A stretch of 64,000 bases of DNA, taken from positions 248,001 through 312,000 of the forward strand of contig NZ_JADQTO010000007.1 of the NCBI RefSeq assembly GCF_015704865.1, read 5' to 3'. The position numbers were made by a program, and so were the translations under genes. The notes beneath the pieces were generated by a model. That model searched no databases. It saw nothing but the letters and a program-made list of their open reading frames with translations, and was not told where the DNA came from. This document shows, in pieces, positions 1 to 12,915 of this stretch; the first letter of the stretch is position 1, and every line of letters begins with the position of its first letter. The stretch comes from Actinoplanes aureus. Its GTDB lineage: Bacteria > Actinomycetota > Actinomycetes > Mycobacteriales > Micromonosporaceae.

Positions 1-426
1 GACGAACTCGGTGGAACCGCCGCCCAGGTCGTAGACCAGGTACGGCCCGGGTGCGTCCAGACCCTGCACCGCGCCGAGGAAGGAGAGCTGAGCCTCCTCC
101 TCGCCGGTGATCACCTCGGGGTCGACGCCCAGCACGCCGCGGACCATGTCGCGGAAGTCCTGCGCGTTCTTCGCGTCCCGGCTCGCCGAGGTGGCACACA
201 TCCGGACCCGGGTGACGCCCAGCTCGGCGATCTCGGCCGCGTAGCCGAGCAGCGCCTGCCGGGTGCGCTCGATCGCGGCCGGTGCCAGCACCCCGGTACG
301 GTCGACGCCCTCCCCCAGCCGGACGATCTCCATCCGGCGGGCCACGTCGACCAGCTTGTCCCCGGACACGTCGGCGATCAGCAGGCGGATCGCGTTGGTC
401 CCACAGTCGATGGCGGCGACTCTCAT
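1..426 (-). CDS. Exopolyphosphatase / pppGpp phosphatase family protein (N-terminal part)
   Basis: Only the first 142 codons are present; the gene runs off the left edge of the window. The protein begins MRVAAIDCGTNAIRLL, the first phosphate-binding motif of the Ppx/GppA branch of the ASKHA fold, and reaches a second glycine-rich motif, YDLGGGSTE, near residues 134-142. This family hydrolyses the terminal phosphate of polyphosphate or pppGpp in the cytoplasm. It lies at the end of the eno-ftsB-DUF501 block, where mycobacteria also carry a ppx-type gene. Ppx and GppA cannot be told apart from this fragment. The start is the only ATG close to the acetyltransferase stop, ten bases away. Confidence 0.9.
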   Translation of the reverse strand, partial: MRVAAIDCGTNAIRLLIADVSGDKLVDVARRMEIVRLGEGVDRTGVLAPAAIERTRQALLGYAAEIAELGVTRVRMCATSASRDAKNAQDFRDMVRGVLGVDPEVITGEEEAQLSFLGAVQGLDAPGPYLVYDLGGGSTEFV

Positions 427-436
427 CCGGTGCCTT

Positions 437-931
437 TCACAGGTGCAGCAGCATTCTCGTGTTGCCCAGGGTGTTCGGCTTGACCCGCTCCAGGTCCAGG
501 AACTCGGCGACACCCTCGTCGTACGAGCGCAGCAGCTGCTCGTAGACCGAGTGCGGCACCGGCGCCCCGTCGATCTCGGTGAACCCGAACGAGCCGAAGA
601 ACCGGGTCTCGAAGGTGAGGCAGAAGACCCGGGCCACGCCCAGCTCGCGCGCCTGGTCGATGAGGGCGGCGACGATCCGGTGGCCGATCTTCCGCCCGCG
701 CATCGACGGGTCGACGGCGACCGTCCGGATCTCCGCCAGGTCCTCCCACATCACGTGCAGAGCGCCGCAGCCGACCACCTGGTCGTCCTCGTCCGCCGCC
801 ACCCAGAACTCCTGCACCTGCTCGTACAGGGTGACGGTGGCCTTGCTGAGCAGGCGCCGGTCGGTGGTGTACGTGTCGACCAGGGCCCGGATCGCCTTGA
901 TGTCCCTGGTCCGCGCGCGACGGACGATCAT
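437..931 (-). CDS. argA: GNAT acetyltransferase, ArgA-type N-acetylglutamate synthase
   Basis: This 164-residue single-domain GNAT protein resembles, from memory, the short actinobacterial ArgA typified by the M. tuberculosis enzyme. Family landmarks are VVGCGALHV (about 52-60), EIRTVAVDPSMRGRKIGHRIV (about 67-87, the acetyl-CoA pyrophosphate loop) and the C-terminal KPNTLGNTRMLL. The expected reaction is acetyl transfer from acetyl-CoA to glutamate (or glutamine), the first step of arginine synthesis. Its ATG overlaps the DUF501 stop by four bases, so it is translationally coupled to it. In mycobacteria argA lies elsewhere, so its place in this cell-division and enolase block is unusual. A different amino-acid substrate cannot be excluded. 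Confidence 0.8.
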   Translation of the reverse strand: MIVRRARTRDIKAIRALVDTYTTDRRLLSKATVTLYEQVQEFWVAADEDDQVVGCGALHVMWEDLAEIRTVAVDPSMRGRKIGHRIVAALIDQARELGVARVFCLTFETRFFGSFGFTEIDGAPVPHSVYEQLLRSYDEGVAEFLDLERVKPNTLGNTRMLLHL

Positions 932-1413
932 CGGGGCACGCAGGATCCGCCGGACCAGTACGGCCCGATCGCGTCCCGCACCTCGTCACCGAACGGGTTC
1001 ACCCCCGGCCCCGCGGCCAGCGCGTGACCGAGGTGCACGTGCAGGCACTTCACCCGGTCCGGCATCCCGCCCGCACTCACCTTGGCGATCTCCGGGACGT
1101 CCTCGATGGCGGTCCGCCGGTCCAGATAGTCCTGGTGCGCTTCGGCGTACCGCTTCGCCAGCTCGGGATCGGTGCTCAGCCGCTCCTGCATGTCCCGCAT
1201 CACTCCGGCGGATTCCAGCCGGCTGCACGCCGCGGTGGCGTGTGGACAGGTCAGATAGAAGAGCGTGGGAAACGGGGTGCCGTCGTCGAGGCGTGGCGCG
1301 GTCTCCACCACGTCCGGGTTGCCGCACGGGCAGCGGTGCGCGACCGCGCGGGTGCCGCGGGGGCGGCGGCCCAACTGGGCCTCGACGATGTCGAGATCGT
1401 CTTCCATTTCCAT
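928..1413 (-). CDS. DUF501 family protein
   Basis: This 161-residue soluble protein has the features of DUF501, a small family conserved in actinobacteria next to ftsB/divIC and enolase. Visible landmarks are RCPCGNPDV (about 27-35), YLTCPHATAACSRLES (about 53-68) and a C-terminal KCLHVHLGHALAAG (about 127-140). The paired Cys and His residues hint at metal binding, but no function is established to my knowledge. Its stop overlaps the acetyltransferase start, and its own start meets the stop of the FtsB-like gene, so the three genes are almost certainly cotranscribed. Confidence 0.85.
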   Translation of the reverse strand: MEMEDDLDIVEAQLGRRPRGTRAVAHRCPCGNPDVVETAPRLDDGTPFPTLFYLTCPHATAACSRLESAGVMRDMQERLSTDPELAKRYAEAHQDYLDRRTAIEDVPEIAKVSAGGMPDRVKCLHVHLGHALAAGPGVNPFGDEVRDAIGPYWSGGSCVPR

Positions 1414-1964
1414 CAGTCAGCAGGCTCGGCATTCGCGGCTTGGACGCTGCTCCACAGCGTGTCGTACCAGCGGTCCGGGGCGGCCGCCGGCGCTTTCTCC
1501 TCGGCGTCGCGAGCGGCGCCTGCGGCATCGTAGTAGACCAGCAGCGGCGTCTCGCCGGGACGCACGTAGAAGAAGTTCTCCCGGGCCTGGATCCGCTGGT
1601 ACTCCGGATCGTTCCATTTCTCCAGCTCTTTGGCCGTGGCGGCGATCTTCGCCTGCTGGTCGGCCTTGGCCCGCTCCATCTCGGCGATCTGGGACTCCTG
1701 CTCCAGGTACACCCGCAGGGGGTAGGTGTAGGCCAGAGCCAGCGCGACGAAGACCGCGATCAGGACGGTGGCGCGCCCGGTCAGGGCGCGATGGCGGGGA
1801 GCGTCGGTGCGCTTGGCGGCGGCGCCGCCGTCGGAGGATCCAGGGGTACGCCGAGACGACGGCACCCGGATCGGCCCGGTGTTCCGGGTCCGGGAGGGGG
1901 TCGGCCGTCCCGCTGCGGCGCGGCGGGACGGGCCCTGACCGCTCGGCATGCGGCGTTGCGTCAT
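1413..1964 (-). CDS. FtsB/DivIC-like septum formation initiator
   Basis: The 183-residue protein has a basic, proline-rich cytoplasmic N-terminus (1-62), one membrane segment (about 64-82), a short coiled coil (84-117) and an extracellular end containing DPEYQRIQAREN, the DPxYxExxAR-like box of the FtsB/DivIC family. FtsB-type proteins bind FtsL and FtsQ and help recruit septal wall synthases at the divisome. The long N-terminal extension and the position between eno and DUF501 match the mycobacterial paralogue beside eno. Which of the two actinobacterial FtsB-like paralogues this is cannot be decided from sequence alone. Confidence 0.85.
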   Translation of the reverse strand: MTQRRMPSGQGPSRRAAAGRPTPSRTRNTGPIRVPSSRRTPGSSDGGAAAKRTDAPRHRALTGRATVLIAVFVALALAYTYPLRVYLEQESQIAEMERAKADQQAKIAATAKELEKWNDPEYQRIQARENFFYVRPGETPLLVYYDAAGAARDAEEKAPAAAPDRWYDTLWSSVQAANAEPAD

Positions 1965-1992
1965 CTCCTGCCCCTCCCGCCGGTCGTCAGTT

Positions 1993-2025
1993 GTCGTGAC
2001 GCCCCGCCAGGCGGAGCGTCACGAC
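1993..2025 (-). terminator. Enolase terminator hairpin
   Basis: A 10-bp outer stem (1993-2002 with 2016-2025) continues, after one C/A mismatch, into a 5-bp inner stem around a very small loop. It lies about 20 bases downstream of the eno stop. There is no U-tract, which is common for actinobacterial terminators. Confidence 0.65.
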
Positions 2026-2047
2026 TCCATGATCCGTCTGCTCGATG

Positions 2048-3346
<1,299 letters not shown>

Positions 3347-3503
3347 CTAACAGTTGGACGAAAATCAGTTTCGGTCCGCGACCCTGCGGGCCGACCACGA
3401 CCCTGAGCGTATCGAGTCGGGCGATGAGACGTTCGCCGGGCTGGTGAACTCTCCTCGCGCTATCCCTCAAACCGACGCCCGGCCTGCCGAACCGAGGGGC
3501 ACT

Positions 3504-4136
3504 ATGACCAGTAGCCTGTTTCCCGCCGACGGCACCCGCGTCGAGTTGGACACCGGGGACGAACGCCTCCCGGACGTCCGAGTGGTCCGGGTCACCGACG
3601 CTGCAATGACACTCTCCCTCGCCCTGGACGACGTGCCACCGCTCGGGTCCTCGGTGACCCTGCGCTGGCCGGCCGGCCTGAGGGGGAGCTATGCCGTGCG
3701 CGCGACGGTGACCTCTCTCGATGAGAACCGGGCGGACTTTCAGATCTCCGACGAACCGGTCCTCGATCAACGGCGCATGTTCGTCCGGGGCGGCGGGGGC
3801 GAGGACGTCCTGCTGGTCCGCGCCGACGCGCCCGAGACGGTCGGCCTGGTGCACGACATCAGCGAGCGCTCGGTCCGGGCCCACTTCAGCGACGTCGACC
3901 TGCGGCCCGGGCAGGAGATGCGCCTGCGGGTGCAGCTCGGCACCGAGATCGTCGAGTTCCCCGCCACCGCCCTGCGGGTCAGCGCGATCCGCCAGCAGGT
4001 GCCGGTTCGCGGGCCGGTCATGATCGAGATGGTGGCGATCTTCGAACAGGACGAGCGCCAGGCGAAGATCATCCGACGGTACGTCCTCCGGCAGCAGGTC
4101 GCCCGCGCCCGGGAGGCCGCGCTCATCGCCGTCTGA
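3504..4136 (+). CDS. PilZ-domain protein (YcgR-like)
   Basis: A frame stays open from 3354, but the ATG at 3504 follows GAGGGG and gives a 210-residue protein with a sensible fold. The N-terminal half (1-90) resembles a PilZN/YcgR-N beta domain. The second half is a PilZ domain starting at QRRMFVRGG (about 90-98), which supplies the RxxxR c-di-GMP motif. The second motif (D/NxSxxG) reads DISERSV, so the final glycine is lost. It would act in the cytoplasm as a c-di-GMP-responsive regulator. It lies between eno and a lipoprotein gene on the opposite strand to the surrounding block, as if inserted. Dinucleotide binding is uncertain because of the glycine change. Confidence 0.75.
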   Translation: MTSSLFPADGTRVELDTGDERLPDVRVVRVTDAAMTLSLALDDVPPLGSSVTLRWPAGLRGSYAVRATVTSLDENRADFQISDEPVLDQRRMFVRGGGGEDVLLVRADAPETVGLVHDISERSVRAHFSDVDLRPGQEMRLRVQLGTEIVEFPATALRVSAIRQQVPVRGPVMIEMVAIFEQDERQAKIIRRYVLRQQVARAREAALIAV

Positions 4137-4228
4137 CGGCATCCCAATTTCCGCATTCCGAATACGTCGGTCGATGTGAATCGCGTTTCGAGATACTCGA
4201 TTGCGTTGGGTCCGGCGGGTAGGCAAGT

Positions 4229-4936
4229 GTGGTCGGCGTGCCCGCCATCCCGCGCCGCGTATCCGCCGGCACAGCCCTAGCCGCAGTGCTGCTGATCACC
4301 AGCTCATGCACCGGCCTCGATCAAGCCAGCGCCTCCGGGGTCACCCGGCAGGATCTGGCCGCTGAGATGGCCGGCCAGCTGGCCGAGCCGTCCGTGCCGG
4401 CCTACACGGCGACGTACCGGCTGGCCGGTGGCGCGAAGGGCCGGACGGTGCAAACCTCGGACCCGGCCCGCACGGCCCACGTGTTCCCCACCGGCCGGTT
4501 GATCAACACCGCCGCGGCCGTCACGCTGTGCACGCGGCCCGCGGCTACTCCCGGCTCCTCCGAACCGAGCCAGCCCGTTGGTGAGACGGTCTGCACCGCC
4601 ACCGACCCCCGCCGCTCCGGCGGACTGCCGGCCACCACCGGCATGATCGAGCCGGACGCGGTCGCCGCGATGCTGGAGACGGCCGCGATCGACCCGGCGG
4701 TGGAGATCGAGCAGCAGGACACCACGCTGGCCGGGCGGAACGCCGCCTGCCTGCGGGTGCGCGGGGCCGACGACTTCGACACCTGTGTGACGGTGGCGGG
4801 GGTGCTGGCGAGCTTCACCGGCCACGTCGATGGCACGGCGGTTGAGATGGTGCTGGTCGATTACGCCGAGGAGACGGACGAGGCGGACTTCGCCGCTCCG
4901 CTGGGGGCGCGCTTCGTGGACCGCCGCAGCAAGTAG
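4229..4936 (+). CDS. Putative secreted lipoprotein, function unknown
   Basis: This 235-residue protein starts at a GTG and has a basic n-region, a hydrophobic stretch (SAGTALAAVLLIT) and a cysteine in ITSSC near residue 27, consistent with a lipoprotein signal although the -3 position is not the usual leucine. The mature part is mostly beta-like and contains two close cysteines in CLRVRGADDFDTCV (about 172-185). No family was recognised with confidence; the layout recalls LppX/LprG-type or DUF-type actinobacterial lipoproteins. It converges on the DUF885 gene with 55 bases between them. Confidence 0.65.
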   Translation: MVGVPAIPRRVSAGTALAAVLLITSSCTGLDQASASGVTRQDLAAEMAGQLAEPSVPAYTATYRLAGGAKGRTVQTSDPARTAHVFPTGRLINTAAAVTLCTRPAATPGSSEPSQPVGETVCTATDPRRSGGLPATTGMIEPDAVAAMLETAAIDPAVEIEQQDTTLAGRNAACLRVRGADDFDTCVTVAGVLASFTGHVDGTAVEMVLVDYAEETDEADFAAPLGARFVDRRSK

Positions 4937-4940
4937 CACC

Positions 4941-4993
4941 GACCGCGCGGCGCGGAACGCGGCAGGCTCACTCCCGGCAGCGGGCGCGCGGTC
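4941..4993. repeat. Inverted repeat between convergent genes
   Basis: Nine-base perfect arms at 4941-4949 and 4985-4993 are separated by 35 bases and touch the DUF885 stop codon. It may be a weak shared terminator; the long loop makes this uncertain. Confidence 0.3.
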
Positions 4994-6644
4994 AGACGCC
5001 GAGGAGGGTGCGCAGGTGGCGGGGCGGCGGGGAGCCGTGCGCCAGCATCGCGTCGTGCCAGGCTCGTGGGGTGGCGCCGAACGGGCGGGCCGCCGCGATG
5101 GCCGCCACCTCGGTGTAGCCGACGAAATAGGTCGAGAGCTGGGTGGAGGTGAGCAACGCCCGCCGCCACTTGCCGGCCGCCTCGCCCTCCTCCTGGAAGC
5201 CGCGCCCGGTCATCAGCGCCATCGCCTCGGCCTCGGGCAGCTCGTCGCAGTGCGTAAGCTGGTCGATGATCGCGTTGAGGCTCATCCGCAGCTGCATCTT
5301 CAGCTGCTGGAGCCGGACCGGCAGCCCACCGAAGCCGAGCCCGGTCATCAGTTCCTCGGCGTAGACCGCCCACCCCTCGACGAACGGCCCGGACCAGCCC
5401 AGCGCCCGGACCCGGGTCGCACTGGGCTTGCCGGCGGCGGACGGCCCATGCGAACCCGCATTGAACCGCCGGGAGTGCGCGATCTGCAGGAAGTGCCCGG
5501 GCATGGCCTCGTGCACGGTCAGGTTGCGCAGCATCTCGTTGTTGTACTCACGGTAGAAGCTGGCGATCCGCTCGGCCGGCCAGTCCGCCGGGGCCGGGGC
5601 GATGCAGTAGAACGTCGGCACGTCGGCCGTCTCCAGCGGACCGGGCGGGTCGCAGTACGCCACGGCGACGCCCCGGGCGAACTCCGGCATCTCCTCGATG
5701 ACGCAGGGATCGTCCACCAAGGACACGATGTCGTGCCGCCGGACGAACTCGGTCGCCTCGTCCATCGTCGCCTTGGCCAGGCCGACGATGGTGGTGTTGT
5801 CCGGGTGCTGCTCGGCGATCGAGTCCAGCGCACGCCGCACGGTCTCGTCGGCGGCCGGGCCACCGACCAGCTCGGCCGCGGCGGCCCGCAGTTCCTCGCT
5901 CACCCGCTCCAGGTTGTCCCGGGCGCGGGACAGCACCTCGGCGGCGGAGAGCTCGGTGTCCAGCGTGTGCCAGAGCCGCGCCTCCCAGAGCCGGCGGCCG
6001 AGGCGCGGGTCGCGGCCGGGCTCGCCGCTGTCGAGCAGCCGGCTGAGCCAGCCGTCGAACTCACCCAGCGCGGCCAGGGCACCGGCCGCGGCCGGCTCCA
6101 CCACGGCACGCATGCCGGGTGCCTGGGCCAGCAGAGCGGGCACCTCGTCGCGGATCAGTGCGGCCGTGCCGGCGAACTGCCCGGCGGCGGTCTCCGCGTG
6201 GATCCGTGGCACGTCACGCAGCAGGGCGCGGGCGGTGGCGAGCGCGTCGGGGATCGCGGCGAGCCGGCCGGCCAGGCTCTCCAGCCGCTCCCCGACCGGG
6301 GCGAACCCCCGCGCGATCAGGCCGTGCAGCAGCGGACCCGGATTGTGCTCCAACGGGTTCCACTCGTGCTCGCGCACCTCGGTCAGCTCGAAGAGCTCCC
6401 GCTCCACCCGGGCCGCGAGGATGGCGTGGTCGACCTGCTCCTGGGCGCCCAGACCATCCGTGTCGACGCCGCTGAGCGCGTCACCGGCGTCACGCAGCAT
6501 GGCGATCCGGGTGGTGACGGCGGCCGGGGAGAGATCGGGCAGACGGTCGTCGAAGCGGTGATCCCCCGCGTGGGACGCGGTCGCGGGATCGCTTTCCAGG
6601 AGGGCGTCGACGATGCGCTCGGCGAGCGGTACGAACTCCGGCAT
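4992..6644 (-). CDS. DUF885 family protein, putative metallopeptidase-like
   Basis: The 550-residue protein matches the DUF885 family in length and motifs: an N-terminal AERIVDALLESDPATASHAGDH, a central helical region, and HEAMPGHFLQIAH near residue 380, which is the HExxPGH zinc-type motif of this family. It has no signal peptide, so a cytoplasmic role is likely. Members are often described as M3-like or carboxypeptidase-related, but substrate and activity are not established. The gene is followed by mazG on the same strand with a nine-base gap, so it belongs to the mfd-mazG transcription unit. Confidence 0.85.
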   Translation of the reverse strand: MPEFVPLAERIVDALLESDPATASHAGDHRFDDRLPDLSPAAVTTRIAMLRDAGDALSGVDTDGLGAQEQVDHAILAARVERELFELTEVREHEWNPLEHNPGPLLHGLIARGFAPVGERLESLAGRLAAIPDALATARALLRDVPRIHAETAAGQFAGTAALIRDEVPALLAQAPGMRAVVEPAAAGALAALGEFDGWLSRLLDSGEPGRDPRLGRRLWEARLWHTLDTELSAAEVLSRARDNLERVSEELRAAAAELVGGPAADETVRRALDSIAEQHPDNTTIVGLAKATMDEATEFVRRHDIVSLVDDPCVIEEMPEFARGVAVAYCDPPGPLETADVPTFYCIAPAPADWPAERIASFYREYNNEMLRNLTVHEAMPGHFLQIAHSRRFNAGSHGPSAAGKPSATRVRALGWSGPFVEGWAVYAEELMTGLGFGGLPVRLQQLKMQLRMSLNAIIDQLTHCDELPEAEAMALMTGRGFQEEGEAAGKWRRALLTSTQLSTYFVGYTEVAAIAAARPFGATPRAWHDAMLAHGSPPPRHLRTLLGV

Positions 6645-6653
6645 GCCGAAAAC

Positions 6654-7613
6654 CTACTCGGAGGGACCGACATTTTCCGCCGCACGCACCGCGTCCGCGT
6701 ACGCGAGTGCGGCCCGGCGCAGCTCGGCCTCCGGGTCCAGACCCGCGGCACGGGCCTCGGCCACCACCTTGAGCAGCACCGCGCCCAGATCATCGCCCTC
6801 CGGCAGGGGTACGCCCAACCCAGCCCGCTGCACCCGCTGGAGGATCTTCGCCGCCAGCGCGAGTGCCGGCTGGCTCAGCGCGATCCCGTCGAGCACCGAG
6901 TCCCGCGCCTTCTCCTCCTGCTTGATCCGTTCCCAGTTAGCCGTGATCTCCTCGATGTCCGCGACCCGCTCCCCGGCGAAGACGTGCGGGTTGCGGCGGA
7001 CCATCTTGTCCACCAGCACCCCGGCCACGTCGTCGATCGTCCAACCGTGCCCCTCCGGCTGGTCCTCGGCCAACCGGGCGTGCAGCACCACCTGGAGCAG
7101 CACGTCGCCGAGCTCCTCGCGCAGCGCGTCCAGGTCACCCGACTCGATCGCGTCGTACGCCTCGTAGCTCTCCTCCAGCAGGTATGGGGCGAGCGTCTGA
7201 TGGGTCTGCGCCCGCTTCCACGGGTCACCGCCGGGCGAGGCCAGCCGGTCCATCACCGCGACCGCGTCGAGCAGCCGAGCGCCGGGCGGGTCCCACGAGC
7301 CGTACATCAGCTCCAACTCGGCCAGCCCGGGCTCGCGGGCCAGCCGCAGGCCGAGCTGCCGGGCGAACGGCTGGTCACCGGCGGGCCCGGCCAGCCACAC
7401 CGCGCCGGGCTGACCGGCGACGGCGTCCAGCAGACCCTGCGCGTCGGTCTCCAGGACGGTGACCGGCACGCCGGCCACCCGCAGGGCCGTGGCCTGCTCA
7501 CTCTCAGCGCCGGCGAAAACCGGGTACGCGCGCACGGTGTCCCAGGCCTCGGCGGTCAGCAACCCGGCCGGCAGCCGCGGCGAGGTGACGAGGAGGACGA
7601 TCCGGGTGCTCAA
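6654..7613 (-). CDS. mazG: MazG nucleoside triphosphate pyrophosphohydrolase
   Basis: The 319-residue protein has an N-terminal half of the YabN/SAM-methylase-like type seen in actinobacterial MazG (1-125) and a C-terminal MazG domain. The catalytic EExxE reads EESYE (147-151), followed by EELGD (166-170), the ExxD pair that binds magnesium. The enzyme hydrolyses canonical and damaged NTPs to NMP and pyrophosphate. The ATG overlaps the stop of the SurA-like lipoprotein gene by four bases. The order mfd, lipoprotein, mazG, eno echoes the mycobacterial cluster. Confidence 0.93.
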   Translation of the reverse strand: MSTRIVLLVTSPRLPAGLLTAEAWDTVRAYPVFAGAESEQATALRVAGVPVTVLETDAQGLLDAVAGQPGAVWLAGPAGDQPFARQLGLRLAREPGLAELELMYGSWDPPGARLLDAVAVMDRLASPGGDPWKRAQTHQTLAPYLLEESYEAYDAIESGDLDALREELGDVLLQVVLHARLAEDQPEGHGWTIDDVAGVLVDKMVRRNPHVFAGERVADIEEITANWERIKQEEKARDSVLDGIALSQPALALAAKILQRVQRAGLGVPLPEGDDLGAVLLKVVAEARAAGLDPEAELRRAALAYADAVRAAENVGPSE

Positions 7614-8425
7614 GGTACGTCGGCCACCGGAACCGACTGGTCGTCGCCGAAGTCGGTGCTGAGCAGGTTCAGCGTATCGGTCTCGTTCTGGATCTGGAGC
7701 ACGCCGACCTCGAACGGCTGGTAGCGCGGATTGACCTTGACCCGCAGGTCAGCGGCGACCGTCTGGACGTCGTCGCGTACCTCCGCCGCCGCGGCGACTG
7801 CCTGCTGGTTCTGCTGCGACTGCGCGGCCTTCCAGGCGTCGAAGCCCTGTCCGGGCGCCACACCCCCGTTGGCGGCGAGCTGGTCGTAGACCTTTCGCAT
7901 GTCCTCGTCGGCGGGCGGCGCGGACACCTGGACGGCCTGCATGAGCAGGTTGTACAGCACGAGGTTCTCGACGTAGAGGTGCACGTACTCGGAGTAGGCG
8001 GGCAGATTCTGCTGTGCGCCGGCCTCCTCGTACGGCAGGGCGGCGGGCAGCTGCACCCGGCGCTGCTCCGCGACCCGCCCGTAGAGCTCGCGGGTGACCA
8101 GCGAGTGCACGATGTCCGCCCGGCTGAACGGCATCTGCACCGGTTTCGGGGTGATGGTCGGCGCGGGCGTCACCTCCTGGCCACTGCGCCGGCGGGCTTC
8201 CTCCTCGGCACGCTGCGCCTTCTCGGCCGCGGCCGCGTCGTCACGGGCACGGTCGGTCAAGGCGTCGTGCGCCTCGTCCCAGATGGCCTGGACCCGCTCT
8301 TCCGAGACCCGGCCGGTATCACCGAGATAGGCGGCCACGGTCGGCTCCGACCGGCAGGCGGAGAGCCCGCCCACGGCGAGAGACGCGACGACAACGGCGG
8401 AGGCGAGTCGGCGAGCACGCAGCAT
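7610..8425 (-). CDS. SurA-N-like secreted lipoprotein
   Basis: The 271-residue protein has a lipoprotein signal with VGGLSAC (cysteine at about residue 24). The mature part begins VAAYLGDTGRVSEERVQAI, the pattern of the SurA N-terminal domain where a short beta segment is followed by helices. A charged Ala/Glu-rich helix spans about 58-85. The peptidyl-prolyl isomerase domain of true SurA is absent. A role in folding or quality control of exported proteins is an inference. It is translationally coupled to mazG, a position where mycobacteria also place a lipoprotein gene. Confidence 0.75.
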   Translation of the reverse strand: MLRARRLASAVVVASLAVGGLSACRSEPTVAAYLGDTGRVSEERVQAIWDEAHDALTDRARDDAAAAEKAQRAEEEARRRSGQEVTPAPTITPKPVQMPFSRADIVHSLVTRELYGRVAEQRRVQLPAALPYEEAGAQQNLPAYSEYVHLYVENLVLYNLLMQAVQVSAPPADEDMRKVYDQLAANGGVAPGQGFDAWKAAQSQQNQQAVAAAAEVRDDVQTVAADLRVKVNPRYQPFEVGVLQIQNETDTLNLLSTDFGDDQSVPVADVP

Positions 8426-8481
8426 GGTTCAAGACTCTCTCATGTCGATTGTGATGTACGTCGCCCCACCCCCGGCGTCAC

Positions 8482-9045
8482 TCAAATCTTGCCGATCACC
8501 TGACGGACCACTTCGGCGAGCTTGTCCTGCGGAACCAGGGCCGGACCGGTGAACTGGACCACCCGGAGCTCCTTCTGGTAGGGCGCGACGGCCATCACCG
8601 AGCGACCCTCACCTTCGGTGTACCCGACGGCGGCGGAGCCCAGCCCCTCGATGCGCTTCGAGCCGTTCCCGGCGGCTTCGGCCACCGCGTCGATCGTCTC
8701 GTCGACGGTGTCCGCACGGTCCGGCATCGTCGCCACCGACAGCCGGAACGGCTCGTTGCCACCCCGGCCGTACCCGCAGTGCCGCCACACGTTGCCGTTC
8801 TCCCGTTTCTCGCGCGGCAGCTCCCGGCCGGACAGCTTGGTCTGCCCGTTGCCGCCGAGCAGGTCGATCACCTTGGCCGCCGGCAGCAGGTCACACGCTG
8901 ACGTGATCTTCGCCAGGCGTGCCGGAGCGGCGGACGTGGGCGCCGCCGGCGACGGTGGGGCCTGCCAGGTCGGCGCCGGATCCTCGCCGCCGCACCCGGC
9001 GGACAGCAGGACGGCGGCGCCGACCGCAACGATTCGCTTCGACAC
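8482..9045 (-). CDS. DUF3558-like lipoprotein
   Basis: The 187-residue protein has a short lipoprotein signal ending LLSAGC (cysteine about residue 19), a Pro/Ala/Ser/Thr linker, then a globular domain beginning KITSACDLLPAAKVIDLLGG and continuing to WRHCGYG. This Cys-Leu spacing followed by a second Cys is the DUF3558 pattern of actinobacterial lipoproteins of unknown function. It precedes the SurA-like gene by 56 bases and follows mfd by 55, so it is probably in the same operon. Confidence 0.65.
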   Translation of the reverse strand: MSKRIVAVGAAVLLSAGCGGEDPAPTWQAPPSPAAPTSAAPARLAKITSACDLLPAAKVIDLLGGNGQTKLSGRELPREKRENGNVWRHCGYGRGGNEPFRLSVATMPDRADTVDETIDAVAEAAGNGSKRIEGLGSAAVGYTEGEGRSVMAVAPYQKELRVVQFTGPALVPQDKLAEVVRQVIGKI

Positions 9046-9100
9046 TTTCCATTCCTCCCAAAGTCCTGGCCGAGACTAGGGAGGGGAGATATGCGATCAG

Positions 9101-12724
<3,624 letters not shown>

Positions 12725-12915
12725 GGCGAGAAGACCCCCGAGGGCACGACGAACGACCCCGGACGCCCAGTGGGGCGGGGGTGCAACGAACAGCTTAGTC
12801 CGACACACCGACAGTTCCCGGACCACGCGTCTTATCGCACAGCATGTCCGACATGAGCCCGAACGGGTCGTGGAGAGTGCCCGAACGTTGCGCGCACATC
12901 ATCCGGGGAGGCTAC

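Noticed and set aside
4830-7724. 964-codon plus-strand open frame across DUF885 and mazG
   Set aside because: Shadow of two well-supported minus-strand genes; it has no domains and starts inside the lipoprotein gene.
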